NCBI GenBank assembly: GCA_033239525.1
Contig: BSYO01000038.1
Span: forward strand, 4,045,556 to 4,109,555
DNA: 64,000 bases
DNA from: Nepenthes gracilis
Lineage: Eukaryota > Streptophyta > Magnoliopsida > Caryophyllales > Nepenthaceae
Direction: 5' to 3'
A program made the position numbers and the translations under genes. Positions 11,401 to 23,900 of this stretch are shown here, piece after piece. How positions within the stretch are numbered: position 1 is the stretch's first letter; every line of letters begins with the position of its first letter. The notes below the pieces were generated by a model, which was not told the origin of the DNA, ran no database searches, and saw nothing but the letters and a program-made list of their open reading frames with translations.

Positions 11401-14400
11401 TGTTTGATACCGTGGATCATAGTGAATGAATATTGTCGTAATTTTTTATTATGACTTTTATTAGGGTCTTAGGGGACTTTCCTGTTTCTATATTTTCTTT
11501 CCCCAAGTCGGCAAAAAACTTGACAAAGAATATAATTTTTATACATTTTATTTAAATTTTAATGTAATTAATTACTTACAAAAAAATTATTAAAATTAAT
11601 AAATTATAAGCTAATATATATTTATTAGCCATTATAATATTTTTTTTAAAAAAATTATCTATCAACTTAGATATTTTAGATGTAGTCATTTGAAATTTTG
11701 GCACAAGCTCTAGTCATTGGTGGGGCAACGTGACTGATACATAGAAAAAGACTAGCCGTTGGCAAGTCCTAATCAAATTTATTGGTAACCTCTTTGAAGT
11801 AGAGAGAGAAAGAGGAGGGGGGGGGGGCGGGCCATGTTGGGCCCCATCGCTTTGCCATGGAAAATTTTTCTTACCTAGGAGTTTGTGTTAATGTAATCCT
11901 ATTAAATTAACTCTTAGATCAATTATACAGCTTTGATTAAATCTTAAAAAATAAAAAATTAAGATTACTTCTTCACAATAGAAGGGCAATTATAACATTG
12001 GCATTTTATTTTTTAATACTTAATTTGGTTTATTAAAAAGCCAATTTGATAAATATACAGTATCAAAATTTGACTATCACATATCTATATGATGTTAGAA
12101 TTGTTCTGTTTGATGTAGAATATATCTAGTAATTGATCAAAATAATTAAAAAGTATAGTTTTATTTGAATTTGTTATATTTTATTTTAAAAAATTATTAT
12201 TTTTAATAAGTATGATTTTTTTTTTATAAAAATAATGATATTTATATAATTAGAGAAACAATTATTATTATTTTTATCTTGTAAATGACTTAAATATATT
12301 ATATATGCATAGATAAATGAAATTTTTTTTATGAATTATCACGATGGTAGTTTTCAAATTTGAATAATAAGAATTTTATTAACTTCTCATTGATTCTATT
12401 TAGAAATATAAATCAAGAAAATTGCATTAATATTCATTTACATAGAATTCAGTAACTCTCTTTATCCGAAGCATGAATTCAAGGAGAGAAACTAATTCCA
12501 TATACTTTGAAAAAACAATAATAAGCATAAATTTAAGTATGTTATTAATATTTAATTTTATATTTAACATATTAATAACAAGCATAATTTTTTATTTAAT
12601 TAAAATCGAGTTTAGACTGAATCTAAATTAAAATAAAAATAGTGTCTATTAATTCAATCTGGTCTAGATTAGGGCGGCTATCCTAGTAAGAAATAACTTA
12701 TAAGACCGGACTAGGGAACAATTGTCCCACACGGGAGGGATGGAAACTTGCAACAATTGTTTGTTTGTAATTTTATTTAAGAATTCATTGAATTTTTTTT
12801 AAAATTTTTTTCATAATTAAAAATTAAACTCAGGCAAATCTATAGACCCTTTTATTTTCAATTATTTCTATTTAAAAATATATATTTACATAAAAATATC
12901 CCCAAATTAAATTTTTTAGCTTAAAAATTGAGGCAAATCTATGATATTTACAAAAAATATTCCCAAAAATTCATGATTTTTTTAAAAAATTTAACAAAAA
13001 ATTATAATTCGGATAGTGCTAGATATTTTTATTTATAATCGTGTTGATTTAAGAATGTTAACTGGGCCTAATTTTTAATTATATTTATTCATAATATTTA
13101 TATATCTTATTTTATATCATATAAAATTATGCAATTGTCCAAACCGAGGGGCTCAATTGATTCTTCATCGATCCGGACTAATAGATTGGAATGGGGCCTA
13201 ACTTCTGTTTAGTCATCGTCAAATGCAATAGGGGGTAGTTGGGGGCAATAGAGTAGTTGGGATAATTTTACCAAATAGAATTTGTGGTTAATTTTTAATT
13301 CTATTTTAACTTCATAAGCTATTTTCTGAAAACGTCAAGGTTTACGTTTGTCAAATTTTAGACTTTGAATGTTGTAGTAGTCTTTTTATATTCTTTTCTC
13401 ACTTGGGTTTCCAATATTTTGTTCATACTTCACATGAAGTAATACACACCGATTTTGATGCATATGTGAGCCGAGTGTATTGAGGCAAATCAAGGAAAAA
13501 ATTTTGATGTGAATAATTCAGTCTCTGGCCTCGATGCACCGAAAACAATAACAGTGAAGTTCTCGGGTTACATTGGAAAATGCCTCTAATATATACATAT
13601 CAGTTACGGTTCAAGCCAATAAATATAGAAAAAAGAGCTATCTACTCATTTGAACAGGATGGTAAGACTAATATTTCAGACATTGATAAGGGGACTAAGC
13701 TGTTGTAGGGGAGCCTAATGGATGGTGATATTTTTTGGCTAAATGATAGTGTGAATTCTGTGTAATATCAAATATAACTGATACAATATTCTTATTATAT
13801 TTAATGTTAAGTGGACTGCTCGAAAAGAGATTTTTCCTTTTGTTTTAGAAATATTAAATTTAGCAGAGTAATAGCATCTTTTGTTCTCTAAAATAATATT
13901 TAGGGATGGTATTTCAAAAATCATCTTCCAAAATCCACTCCAAATGAATCGAATGGTTATACTTATAGGTTGCGCAAGAGAGCCATTGACGCACATAGGC
14001 GAGGGTTGGTGGGTTGAATATCGGGTGATAATTAATTGGTATATTTGATCCATGATTTACACTGAATGCCGTTGCTACATTTAATTTATGCCCATCCTAG
14101 TTTCACATTTTTGACATTACAGACGCTACTTTTAGGCAAGGAAGGCATGCTGGTTGTCATCATACGGATATTCCGTGGTTTTTGCCACTTGAAAATGTTG
14201 ATGTTGTGTTCTAATTGTGATGTAGTCGCATCTCGAGTCTTAGGCTTTGTCATCTTATCAATGATGGGTTTAGTTGAATAATATTACGATGCATCACGAG
14301 GTGTCCCTTGTCTTGCCCAATGGTATGATTGTTTTGAGCCAATATGGTGCCTTTACTATTGCGAGCCGAAGTCGGTGGGAGCTCTCTTCCAATCTTTGAA

Positions 14401-17400
14401 ATTGAGATTCAATGATATGTTTAATGACTGTCTTAATTACCCTATTTTATATGAAAAACTGTCTTGATTTTCTCTTTTATGTCCTTTCCATAACCAGGTT
14501 TTTATCATTATAACAAGATCTCTAGTTTTGGCAGACAATTTTTTTAGTTGCCTCTCCCCATGGAACCATTGAAGTTCTTAGAGAGAGGGCATTTCTTCTT
14601 TTTTGTGTCCGTTCTAAAGCCAGACTTGCGTGTTGTAGCGGTGCCCTCATCTCGCCGACCATCGTAGAGATGATCGAGATGGATGTTGCCAATTTGGTCG
14701 GATGTCTTCCTTTTCATTCTCTTGTGTTTGATGGTTCTTCTGGCACAAGTCCTACCCGAGTATTTAGAAAGATGTGTGTTTTTTCATTTAAATTGCTATT
14801 TTGTGTCTTCTTTATTCTTTTTCAAGTTGTACTTTTACTGTTATAAGTTTGTATATTGTGAAAGGAACCAATAAATAAAACTATCTAAATGATGTTCTTT
14901 TTCTTTGCATGGCTTCAATATTCTAGTCTTCTATGAATAGTTGAAGTGTTTGGATGCCATTTTTTACTGTTTAATTTCTGACAATTTAACAACTTGATTT
15001 TTTGATAATCTGACATATAATAATTTACCAAATACGCTATTTGCATATCTATAAATCAATTGAATTGACTTTAATTCGAGTTGTAACAAGGTTGCCTGTT
15101 GCCAGTTTGTCGCATTGAGAGACGTTATGTCAGAACTTCATAACCTACGTAGTACAGCAAATGCGCCAATCTGGGCGTCAAAGCCACCTACTATCAGTCT
15201 GTTGCACTAGAAGACATTGCGACAAGTCATCATTATTGATGCAGCGAAATAGATGTATCGCAACACTCTCCTGTGCGAGCATTTGTCTCAATTATTATGG
15301 CTATGCATCTCTTAAGTGCCCTTAGATGAGGCCATTTTTAGGTTTTCATCTAGTGCTCCAAAATTTAGTCAGCCTTCTAGCCGAATTTAGGTTTTGTCAC
15401 TCGAGGCCTCTTGGGCTTCAAGGTCATCAAGTCATGAAATCATCTCCCTGGTGGATTACTTTTTCCTCTGATTCTTTCTTTTGGATGCAGAAATTTGAGA
15501 GTTGGATGATGGAGCCCCCAGTGGATGTCCTTCCAATCTGTTGTAAATGGTCATGAGAACCTTGGACATTGTGTCAAACTAGACCACCAGCATCTCCACG
15601 TTTATATTGATGGTTGGGCAAGCATTTCTATGGCTACCCTCTATTGGGTCGTCACCATGAGAAATAACATCAATTGATGGAACGCTTGTCTAGGTCTTGG
15701 TGTTGGCCATGCATTTTCTTCTCGATTAGGTGGCTCAATTATCCTTGCACTTCTTCCCATATGGCGCTAATAATACGTTTTGATGATCTAAATTAATATA
15801 CAAATTAGGGAGCCACATTGTCGTGCCTTTATGTTTCAAATAAAATTGGCTTCGGTCTTTATAATTCTATACCTAAATCCTTCCACCGCAACGGAACAAA
15901 TAAAATGTAAGAGATATAAGGAATTTATTTTCTAATAAAACCTCTAACGTTCAAATCGATAATCTTTCTATTTGAATAGGAAAGATGCAAGAAAATGAAT
16001 GCAAAATTTAGAAATGATGGAGATGAGTGTATATATTGAGGGCGATACTCCTTTTTGTACACTCGTCTGTCTAAGTATTTTTTGTATTTGTGCACTCATC
16101 TAGTGGAGTGTATTTTATGTTTGATCTTGTTATTTTTCTCCTCTCTTCATTGGGAGCGAGGGTTTATTTATAGTAAAAAGTGTAATTTGGTTGGTAAGTA
16201 CTTAGAATCAATGTGTGGGTATGATACCATTTCGAGTTAGAGATGGGGTGTTACGCTGCATGTGTAATGACTACCCCAATTCAACGGTAAGGTTGTTTGG
16301 TTACCAGCTATTGGATCGACTCTGTGGCCCTCTATATCGGACCATTAAGTAGCTCATTATGATCATTTAATGTTTGGCTATTCAAGTCGTACTTCTTAAT
16401 TCATGTGTTTGTACCTTACTTGCCTGACGAACTCTAAAGCGTTTTCTATTAGATTGTCGATATTTAGACATCTTATTTTGGGTTGGCTTGTGTCTGGTCG
16501 TGCCTATTAGAATGGTTTGATGTTATATAATTTTTAATATTCAGCCACTTTTGGGTATAATTTTTGGATCTTTTGATATAATTTTTAAATATTATATGGG
16601 CCATTCAACAAATTCTTGTGCAGGTTCACGTCTCGGCGTCTGTTTGAATTTAAGTCAGTAGAATAAACAATTAAAATTTTAAATCATAAGAATTAAAATA
16701 TGATTTACTTTAATTATAGATTAAGGAATTATAAATTTACTACTTACCCAAAAAAATTATAAATTTACTTTCAGGATCGAGGACGTGACAAGCAGGGTAG
16801 AATTCCCCCCGGGCCCAAACCTTTGTCCATCAATTAAATTCAAGGTGGTGCCACATTTTTGCCACTATCTTTCTGGCATCCATGGTGCATGAAAATCCCA
16901 ATAGATTCACATCATCCCAAACCTTTTACACATTCTCAGGATATTTATTTTAACATTTTATCTCATCTATCTATTTATCTATTTTTTTAAATAAATTTTT
17001 TAGTATCGATAAATAGATATAATGTCAAATTATTCAAGAATATCCCTTGAAAAACTGTTTAAATCCTCCTATATTAGAGTCATCCCAAATTCCCAACATA
17101 TAAAATTTTATCTTGACCACTTATTCAACTAAAATAATAAGTTAAATTCAAGCTTTTTAAATAAATCGGCCTAATTTTAGCCATTAAGAGTATTACGATA
17201 ACAAATTTTACAGTTAAAAGTATGTAAGAAAAAAGACCCAAAAAAAAAAAAAAAAAAACACCTTAACAGGGCCCTCTAACATGCGGGCCCAAACTATCTC
17301 AATAGCCAAACAAAACCACGTGGCAGCCTAGTACAAGGCTTGAAAACTTTGGTGCCCATGCTAATGCCTGCCATGCTAGCCACGAGTTACTCCATTTTCT

Positions 17401-17585
17401 CATAAATTCAAAGAATTGGGCAAGTGGTCCTCACGCATTATTGTCCTTCCTTTTCAACTTTATTATTATTTTTTTAATTTTTTTAAAAAAAATTTTAATT
17501 AATTTTTTCTGCGGATTTGTTTTCACTACTACAATTCATGCAATCCATATTTGATCTCCATGCCCCCACCTTACGTATCTTCTTC
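11401..17585. other. AT-rich intergenic DNA upstream of SPL
   Basis: No gene is supported. The only open frames are short, without recognisable domains and on shifting strands. 13300-16600 is less AT-rich and may hold decayed insertions, but I could not assign any. A poly-A run sits near 17238-17258. The last few hundred bases should include the SPL promoter; no individual site is clear enough to name. Confidence 0.5.
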
Positions 17586-17690
17586 TATCAGTCTCTTTCC
17601 TCCAACTCCATAAAATGGAGAGATGATGGAGGAGGTATCAGTCTCTTTCCTCCTTTAGCTCCATAAAATGGAGAGAGATGATGGAGGAGG
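17586..17690 (+). repeat. About 50-bp tandem duplication of the SPL leader and start region
   Basis: TATCAGTCTCTTTCCTCC, then CCATAAAATGGAGAGA and GATGATGGAGGAGG occur at 17586-17634 and again at 17636-17690. The second copy supplies the SPL start codon at 17668. The copies differ by small indels, and one of these puts the first ATG into a frame that stops after three codons. Confidence 0.9.
17615..17658 (+). promoter_or_regulatory. Two overlapping upstream ORFs in the SPL leader
   Basis: In the first repeat copy, ATG at 17615 opens a 3-codon ORF that stops at 17624-17626. ATG at 17623 opens an 11-codon ORF that stops at 17656-17658, ten bases before the SPL start. They matter only if transcription begins upstream of 17615, which I cannot see. 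Confidence 0.5.
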
Positions 17691-18082
17691 GGGACCATCG
17701 TCCTCGCCGTCATCGATGGTATGCTGCCAGGCCGACAACTGCACCGCCGATCTGTCCGAAGCCAAGAAGTATCACCGGAGACACAAGGTCTGCGAGTTCC
17801 ACGCCAAGGCTCCGATTGTCATCGTCGCCAGTCTCCACCAGCGTTTCTGTCAGCAATGCAGCAAGTGGCTAATAAATCTTCTTCCTGTTTATGCCTTTAA
17901 CATTGTGTGGGTGTTCATTGTGGAAAAGCCTCAAATCTGCTGGATTTATGCATGTATGATGCAGGTTTCACGAGCTGCTGGAGTTTGACGACATGAAAAG
18001 GAGCTGTCGCCGGAGATTGGCTGGACATAATGAGCGCCGGCGAAGGAGCTCATCCGAGGCTCAATTCGACGGCTCAAGCTGA
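17668..18082 (+). CDS. SPL: Small SBP-box transcription factor (SPL3/4/5 type), 104 aa, 2 exons
   Basis: Exons are 17668-17864 and 17965-18082. The intron splits codon 66 (AA|G) with GT..AG borders, the usual position for SBP genes. The SBP DNA-binding domain covers about residues 20-93. Zinc site 1 is C20, C25, C42, H45 and site 2 is C61, C64, H68, C80. The C-terminal [17 protein letters not shown] is the bipartite nuclear localisation signal. The protein is essentially a bare SBP domain with short tails, smaller than most SPL3-like proteins (about 130-180 aa). Residue 66 is Lys where Arg is usual. SPL proteins bind GTAC-core promoters and drive the vegetative phase change and flowering. A miR156-like site follows the stop. 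The start is the only ATG in frame upstream of the domain. I can place the family but not the orthologue. Confidence 0.92.
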
Positions 18083-18145
18083 TGATTATCGGGTTTCAAT
18101 CTCCTAAGCAGGAAAAAATATTGTTTATGATCATTTGATCTCTAG

Positions 18146-18165
18146 ATGCTCTCTACCTTCTGTCA
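18146..18165 (+). promoter_or_regulatory. Putative miR156/157 target site in the SPL 3' UTR
   Basis: ATGCTCTCTACCTTCTGTCA lies 63 bases after the stop codon. It resembles the conserved SPL target GTGCTCTCT(C/A)TCTTCTGTCA and pairs perfectly with the miR156 5' (seed) half. It differs at the first base and at position 11, which pairs with miRNA base 10 next to the cleavage position. A 3'-UTR location is typical of SPL3/4/5-type genes. Confidence 0.8.
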
Positions 18166-19713
18166 ATCACCTGGATTTCTGTTTCAAAACCGTTCTCATA
18201 ATATAAATTCAATTTTGTGTTATATACTTCCAGAGCATAAGAATTTTAAATCGTTTCTTTTATGGCATCACTTTATTTTATATTTCTAAGGCCTAACTCT
18301 CTATTTCGTTATGATCAAGTACCAGAAATTTTGAAGAGTGGCAAAATACACCAGCTCTTTCGTACACAAATTCATCCACGATCTAGAATTCACCTAGAAT
18401 ATTCAAGTCCTCCAAGTGTGAAGGAAATTTGATTAAGAGGAAATCTTTCACATTATTCATCCAACCAGAAGACTAACAATGCAACGAGGGCCCCACAGAT
18501 GCGAGAAGGAGGAGCAGGACTCCAACGAGGCACACGAGCAGGCAAGTGGCATAATCCAGGCCTGTGCGCACGTCCTAGTTGCACAAGGCCGAGCTTGTTG
18601 ATGCGCCTGTGCTGAGCTATGCTGACACACCAAATGTGGAGCTATGTTGACCTTTTAGTGTCGAGCAGCACCGGCATTCCAGTGCCTAGCTGTGCTGACA
18701 TTCCAATGTTGGGCTATGCCGACACTCTATGGCCAAACGATGCGGATACTCTGGTGTCGCGCAAAAGCTCAAGCCATTGGGAGCAAATCTAGCTACTCTT
18801 CCTCGTTAAAGGCAATATTGTAACTAGGGCCTTAGTACCATAAGCATTTAAGTTGGTTATAAATAAGAACAACTATGACAAAGGGGGAATTTTGACCGAC
18901 CAGTTAATGTAAGAACTATAAATAAATGATCAGGAATTCCTACGAAACATAAAAGATTATTTATACATAACATAGTCCAAGCAAACCCACAATTATCTGC
19001 GAGCCTTAAAGTCTATCGAATTTGAGACCCCACCACATATTTCTTCAACTCTTATATGTTTTGCTCTGATAGTTGTTGGATTGGCTCAGTGCTATTTTCT
19101 GATCTTATTTCATAAGCAATAACTTTTCTCCCTAAATTTCATGTGAAGATTGATTGGTCTGATTGAAGTCATTTGTAATTCTCCTTCGTATGTTCCTTGT
19201 AAATGTCCTTTGTATTGCTTAATCTATCTTTCTATAATTATTACTAATATTGTGCAGTTCGAGAGTTATTTGTATAAATCCTAGTTTTTGGATGTGATTT
19301 GCACTTTGGTGTGATTCGAGTTGAACGTGAATGTGTTCGTGGTTGATTGGCCTTGAAAACAAATCCCGAAATGGGAACCCTATCACATTACAAACTATAA
19401 AGAGGGCATGAACAAGTACCAAATCAATCCCATTAATACTTAAGAAAAAATGGATGTGTCTTACATGGATTCCGAGAATACTTTGAAAGTCCAAAAATGA
19501 AAGTCCAAAAATGAAGATTTGATAGACAAAACAGAATTTGTATTGAAAACAAATCAGCTGCCCGGGCACTCTCGTCTCAGGAATGATGACAAGCTCAAGT
19601 GGACTAGAACAGATGCCTTCGTGTCAGAGCAGAAGAATATCTTGTGAGAAGGAAGACCAGCGGAAGAGCAAATGATTAGATCGGATGGGTAGAAGTCATG
19701 AGAGATGAGCTCT
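18166..19713. other. Region between SPL and the carrier gene (convergent 3' ends)
   Basis: No gene is supported. The stretch 18430-19070 has a repeat array, a TATA-like element near 18856 and retroelement-like composition. It may be an LTR fragment, but I found no convincing borders. Confidence 0.45.
18616..18762. repeat. 24-25 bp tandem array, 6 copies
   Basis: Units with the consensus GCTATGCTGACAC followed by a TCCAATGT-like stretch start at 18616, 18641, 18665, 18689, 18713 and 18738. The spacing is very regular and the copies are diverged. Confidence 0.8.
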
Positions 19714-20878
19714 TCACTCTCGTTCAATTCCTAAGAATTTGATGGCAAACTCCAAGGTTGCAATAGCAGCTGCATTAGCAGGGAATGCCCTTAATAATGT
19801 GGGACCTAAACCAGCATAGCATCCTCTTATCCCAGCCATCCTGTATACCTAGAACAAACACTGCTATCCATCAAGTATCATCCTTCCTTGTCAAAAACTT
19901 CATGTAAATATCAGGCCGAAATTGTCAATATCGGTTGATATGTACCAGCATCAAGCCTCTTGATATCGATATCTCTCAATACCACAATAATATTGTAGAT
20001 ATATTGCCATATTGATAATATCGGCCAATAGACTAAACATTAGGCCGATATGGCCAGACAAATATAGGTCAATACATTTGATATTTGGTAGATCTATAGG
20101 TTGATATGGCATTGTCAACTAACGATTATCAAATTTTTTTCCACAATATATCTAATATCAATATGTTTGATATTGATATGGCCGCAACCAATATCGATAT
20201 TTTTATCCATGCACACACTATTATCCAGCAGAAGATTTTAAATCAAGAACTCTTACCGAGTGCAAAACTTGAAAAGGATTTCTTGTAGATCTTATATCTG
20301 GATCAGTCTGAATTATGGTTTTAGCCACATCCAAGGGCAAAACAGCAGACCAAAACTGCAAAATGCCAGCGAAAAAGGCAGCTTAGAAAAGGCAGCTGGA
20401 TCAAAATGACAAGAATGAAACAGTATAATCATCTTTAAGAACTACTAGCTAGTGAAGACATAGAAACAACTCTCAAACCTCACCATTTAAATCTATCAAG
20501 AAGTGTAGAAATTTTGAAGGATTTGACAGGATAATTTGTATGGGGGCTGTTAGAGTCCACTATGGTGTAGATTCTATGCTGGTAACTTAAAAGGCTATAA
20601 TTATAAAAACGATCAAACACATAATCTTGATCGTTCATATTAGGATTAAATCCTCATCATTGGAAATATGATGGCACATAATAGGACCCTAAGAGGATTC
20701 AACTTCTATATTACCTTTTCTAGACAGTAACCTATCATTTTAGTTTGTCCCTTCCTTTTCTATACTGACAACTTCCATAAAAAAATGGCAGCTGTTAGAA
20801 TCCTCTGTGATGAAGGTTTTATGCTGATAATTCAAAAGGCTAAAATTATAAGATCGGTCAACCATTAGAAATATGAGG

Positions 20879-20914
<36 letters not shown>

Positions 20915-23900
20915 GGTCCTAATAGGGCTCAACTTCTATATAAGCTTTTCTAGATAGTAACCTAGCATTTACGTTGTCCCTTTTTTATACAGAGAACTTC
21001 CATAAAAAAAGAATAAAAAAAAGGTGCAGTTAGAATGCTCTATAATAAATATTTTATACTAACAATTTGAAAGGTTAGAATTATAAGATAGGTCCAACAC
21101 ATAACTTAATTATTCAAGTTGTTAATATAAAATCTGTACTGTTGAAAATATGAAAAAATATAAAAATAGGAGGACCTAATACTACTCAACTTCTATACAA
21201 CCCTTTCTGGATAGTAACCTAACATTTTAGTTTGTCCCTTCCTTTTCTATACCTGCAACTTCTATAAAGAAAAGGGTAGCTATTAGAATGCTCCATGGTG
21301 AATATTTTATGCTAACAACTTGAAAAGTCAGGCTAATAAGATTGGTTTAATACATAATTTTAATCATCTGAATAATCAGTATAAAATGCTCACCATAAGG
21401 AATATGAGAAAATATAAAATATAGGACCCCAATGCAACTCAACGTCTATATAGTCTTTTCAAGATGGTAACCAAACATTTTAGTTTGTCCCTTCCTTTTC
21501 TATACGGACAACTTCTATAAAAAGAGGAAGCCATTAGAATCCTCCACAGTGAAGATTTGATACTGAGAACTTGAAAAAATATGATTATAAGAATGGTCCA
21601 ATACACAATCCTAATCAAACAAATTATCAGAATAAAATCCCAACAGCCCAAAATACTAGGAGATATGAAAAGTAGGACCCTTAGGACTCAACTTCTATAT
21701 AACCTTTTCTAGATAGTAACCATAACATTTTAACTTGTCACTTCTTATTCTATACAAGAGTTCAATTAGACTTCCCCTTCCCTCTCCATACTCTTCCTTT
21801 TTGCATCTCTTTTGTTTTTCTATCCATAAATGTCATCCAGATAAAACTTACGGAATTTTCTTAGTCATTAAAAGACATACAGCAACACCAGCAAGACCAC
21901 CACTGATAACACCAGTCCCGAATTCCGTCAAACTCTTGTGATCATGTGAAGCAGCTTCCAGCTTTGAATGCATGAAATGCCGAACATACTCATAGACACA
22001 AAAGAACACTGTGCCACCCAATGATTCTCTCAGTAAGGTTGCCACACCTCCACGAAATATGCCTCTGACCTGCAGGCAGTGCCTATTGGCTTAGAATGTC
22101 AAAAGACGAAAAATTGAAGGGTCCTAAATAGAGATCCACTCACCCCTTCAGTTTCTATAGTTCTGAGAGCACAGTCAATGGGGCCATTGTATCTAACAGA
22201 GTTTGGAATCAAAGAGTCAGTGCCTTGAACTTGCATCCTACACTGCAGAAGCTCAGAATTACAAACTTAAAATAGTGGAGAATAGTAAACTCATGAATTG
22301 CATATATTTACTGACCTTTAACAGCTCTGATGGACATAGTACAAAGCTGATTGCAGCACCGCTATAAGCTGCTGATGGGATTATTACAAGGGGATCTGGA
22401 CCACTACTTTTCAGCCTCCCCTTCAATAATATGAAATGAAAAACATCCAGTTACATGTCTCTAACAAGGTAGAAAAACTTTATGGAAGGAAGGATCACTT
22501 TCGTGTTCCATTTGCCAAAGAATATAAAAGAATAATGGGCATGAATCCTATGAAAGCAATATTTGGAGATGAATTTTCAAATTGAAAAGTTGGCTTTCAA
22601 AATATAAAATATAGCTGAATTTCTTGGGGAACAGGCAGTTTTGTATGAAGTTTCATACCTGAAGTGATTGTTTCATTTGTGAGTACATGCCAAAAAAAAG
22701 CGAACTCTCAAAGGCCACCCCAACAAAAGAAGATGTTGCACCTCTGTAAAGTCCTGTCACCTATCAAAGAAGAGTGTCACTCAGCTGTTAGGAACAATTT
22801 TTGGGTAAATCAAAACATTTACACAGCTGATGCCCCATATATAAATCCAAATGTAAGAAATAAAAAATGATCGTGCAATTACTTTTGTTTTTTTACCCAT
22901 TTGACATCAAACCTACTTCAGGTATTTAATAAAGTACAAGTAAGCAAGGAATGGATTAGGATGCTACACAATCCCCACTGTGAACATACAGGCTAATGAG
23001 GATAAACAAAATTCTATCATGCAGCCTAATGAGGATAAACAAAATTCTATCATACAGCCAATTATAAGGAATTGTTAGTTCAGTGGTACAAGAGAAGTAG
23101 AGGATACTGACAGGTAAAATTCATTATCACTTTCTGATAATATGCTGTCCAAATGCCAAGAAAAGATCTCTAGCATGTAAACCTCATTTCCTTTACTGAA
23201 ATTCTTTTCACAAGAAAATAACTAAAACATAGGTCAAGAATCATATATTCATTGATCATGGTCATGGCATTACAATTATGTGCAATCAAAATAAACCTCA
23301 AAGAAGCAAGCATTGCTTGATATTCTGGCTCAACAAAACTAGAAATTATCAACTTTGATGTTGATCAACTTGAATTTCATCCTCCATCCTCCACTAGGTA
23401 TGTTTATATCAGACATCAGTTTTTTTGTGGCTCATTAACCCAAAATGCATATTACACACTACACACAATTGCTAAGATGAAAAGGGATTTTTTCCCTTTC
23501 TAGGTGCTGGGGAAATAGATGATCAGATCCCACAGTAAGTCTTTTACTTCTTACAAAGGAAAGCCTTTCAAAGATTCTATGAACATTTTGATAAGAAACC
23601 GAGATATATACCTTGTAGAAAATGCTAACGATAGAAAGAAATGCCTATTTTTTATTCTTCTAACAGTGGGAGAAAAGATTAAACTTTTTCACGGCTCGAT
23701 AGATAATTTGATAAGCCAATGATTTTTCTCCGTGTTTAGAATACGGTTAACCAACATATTAACTAATCAATTACATTAAATTGGATCGGATTTTGTAGTT
23801 TTTTCTTCTGCAATACCTTGACATGACATAAGCATGAAAGGGGTTCAAGAATCTATTTTCTTTTTATAAGGGCTAGAATCACTTATTTTGATGAGGCTTG

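Noticed and set aside
11071..11454. 127-codon + ORF and its antisense partner
   Set aside because: Both are open only because the minisatellite units are short and stop-free. The translation is a monotonous repeat of the unit with no domain.
15326..15780. Possible gag-like remnant on the minus strand
   Set aside because: A few hydrophilic stretches with many stops. No motif was strong enough to assign.
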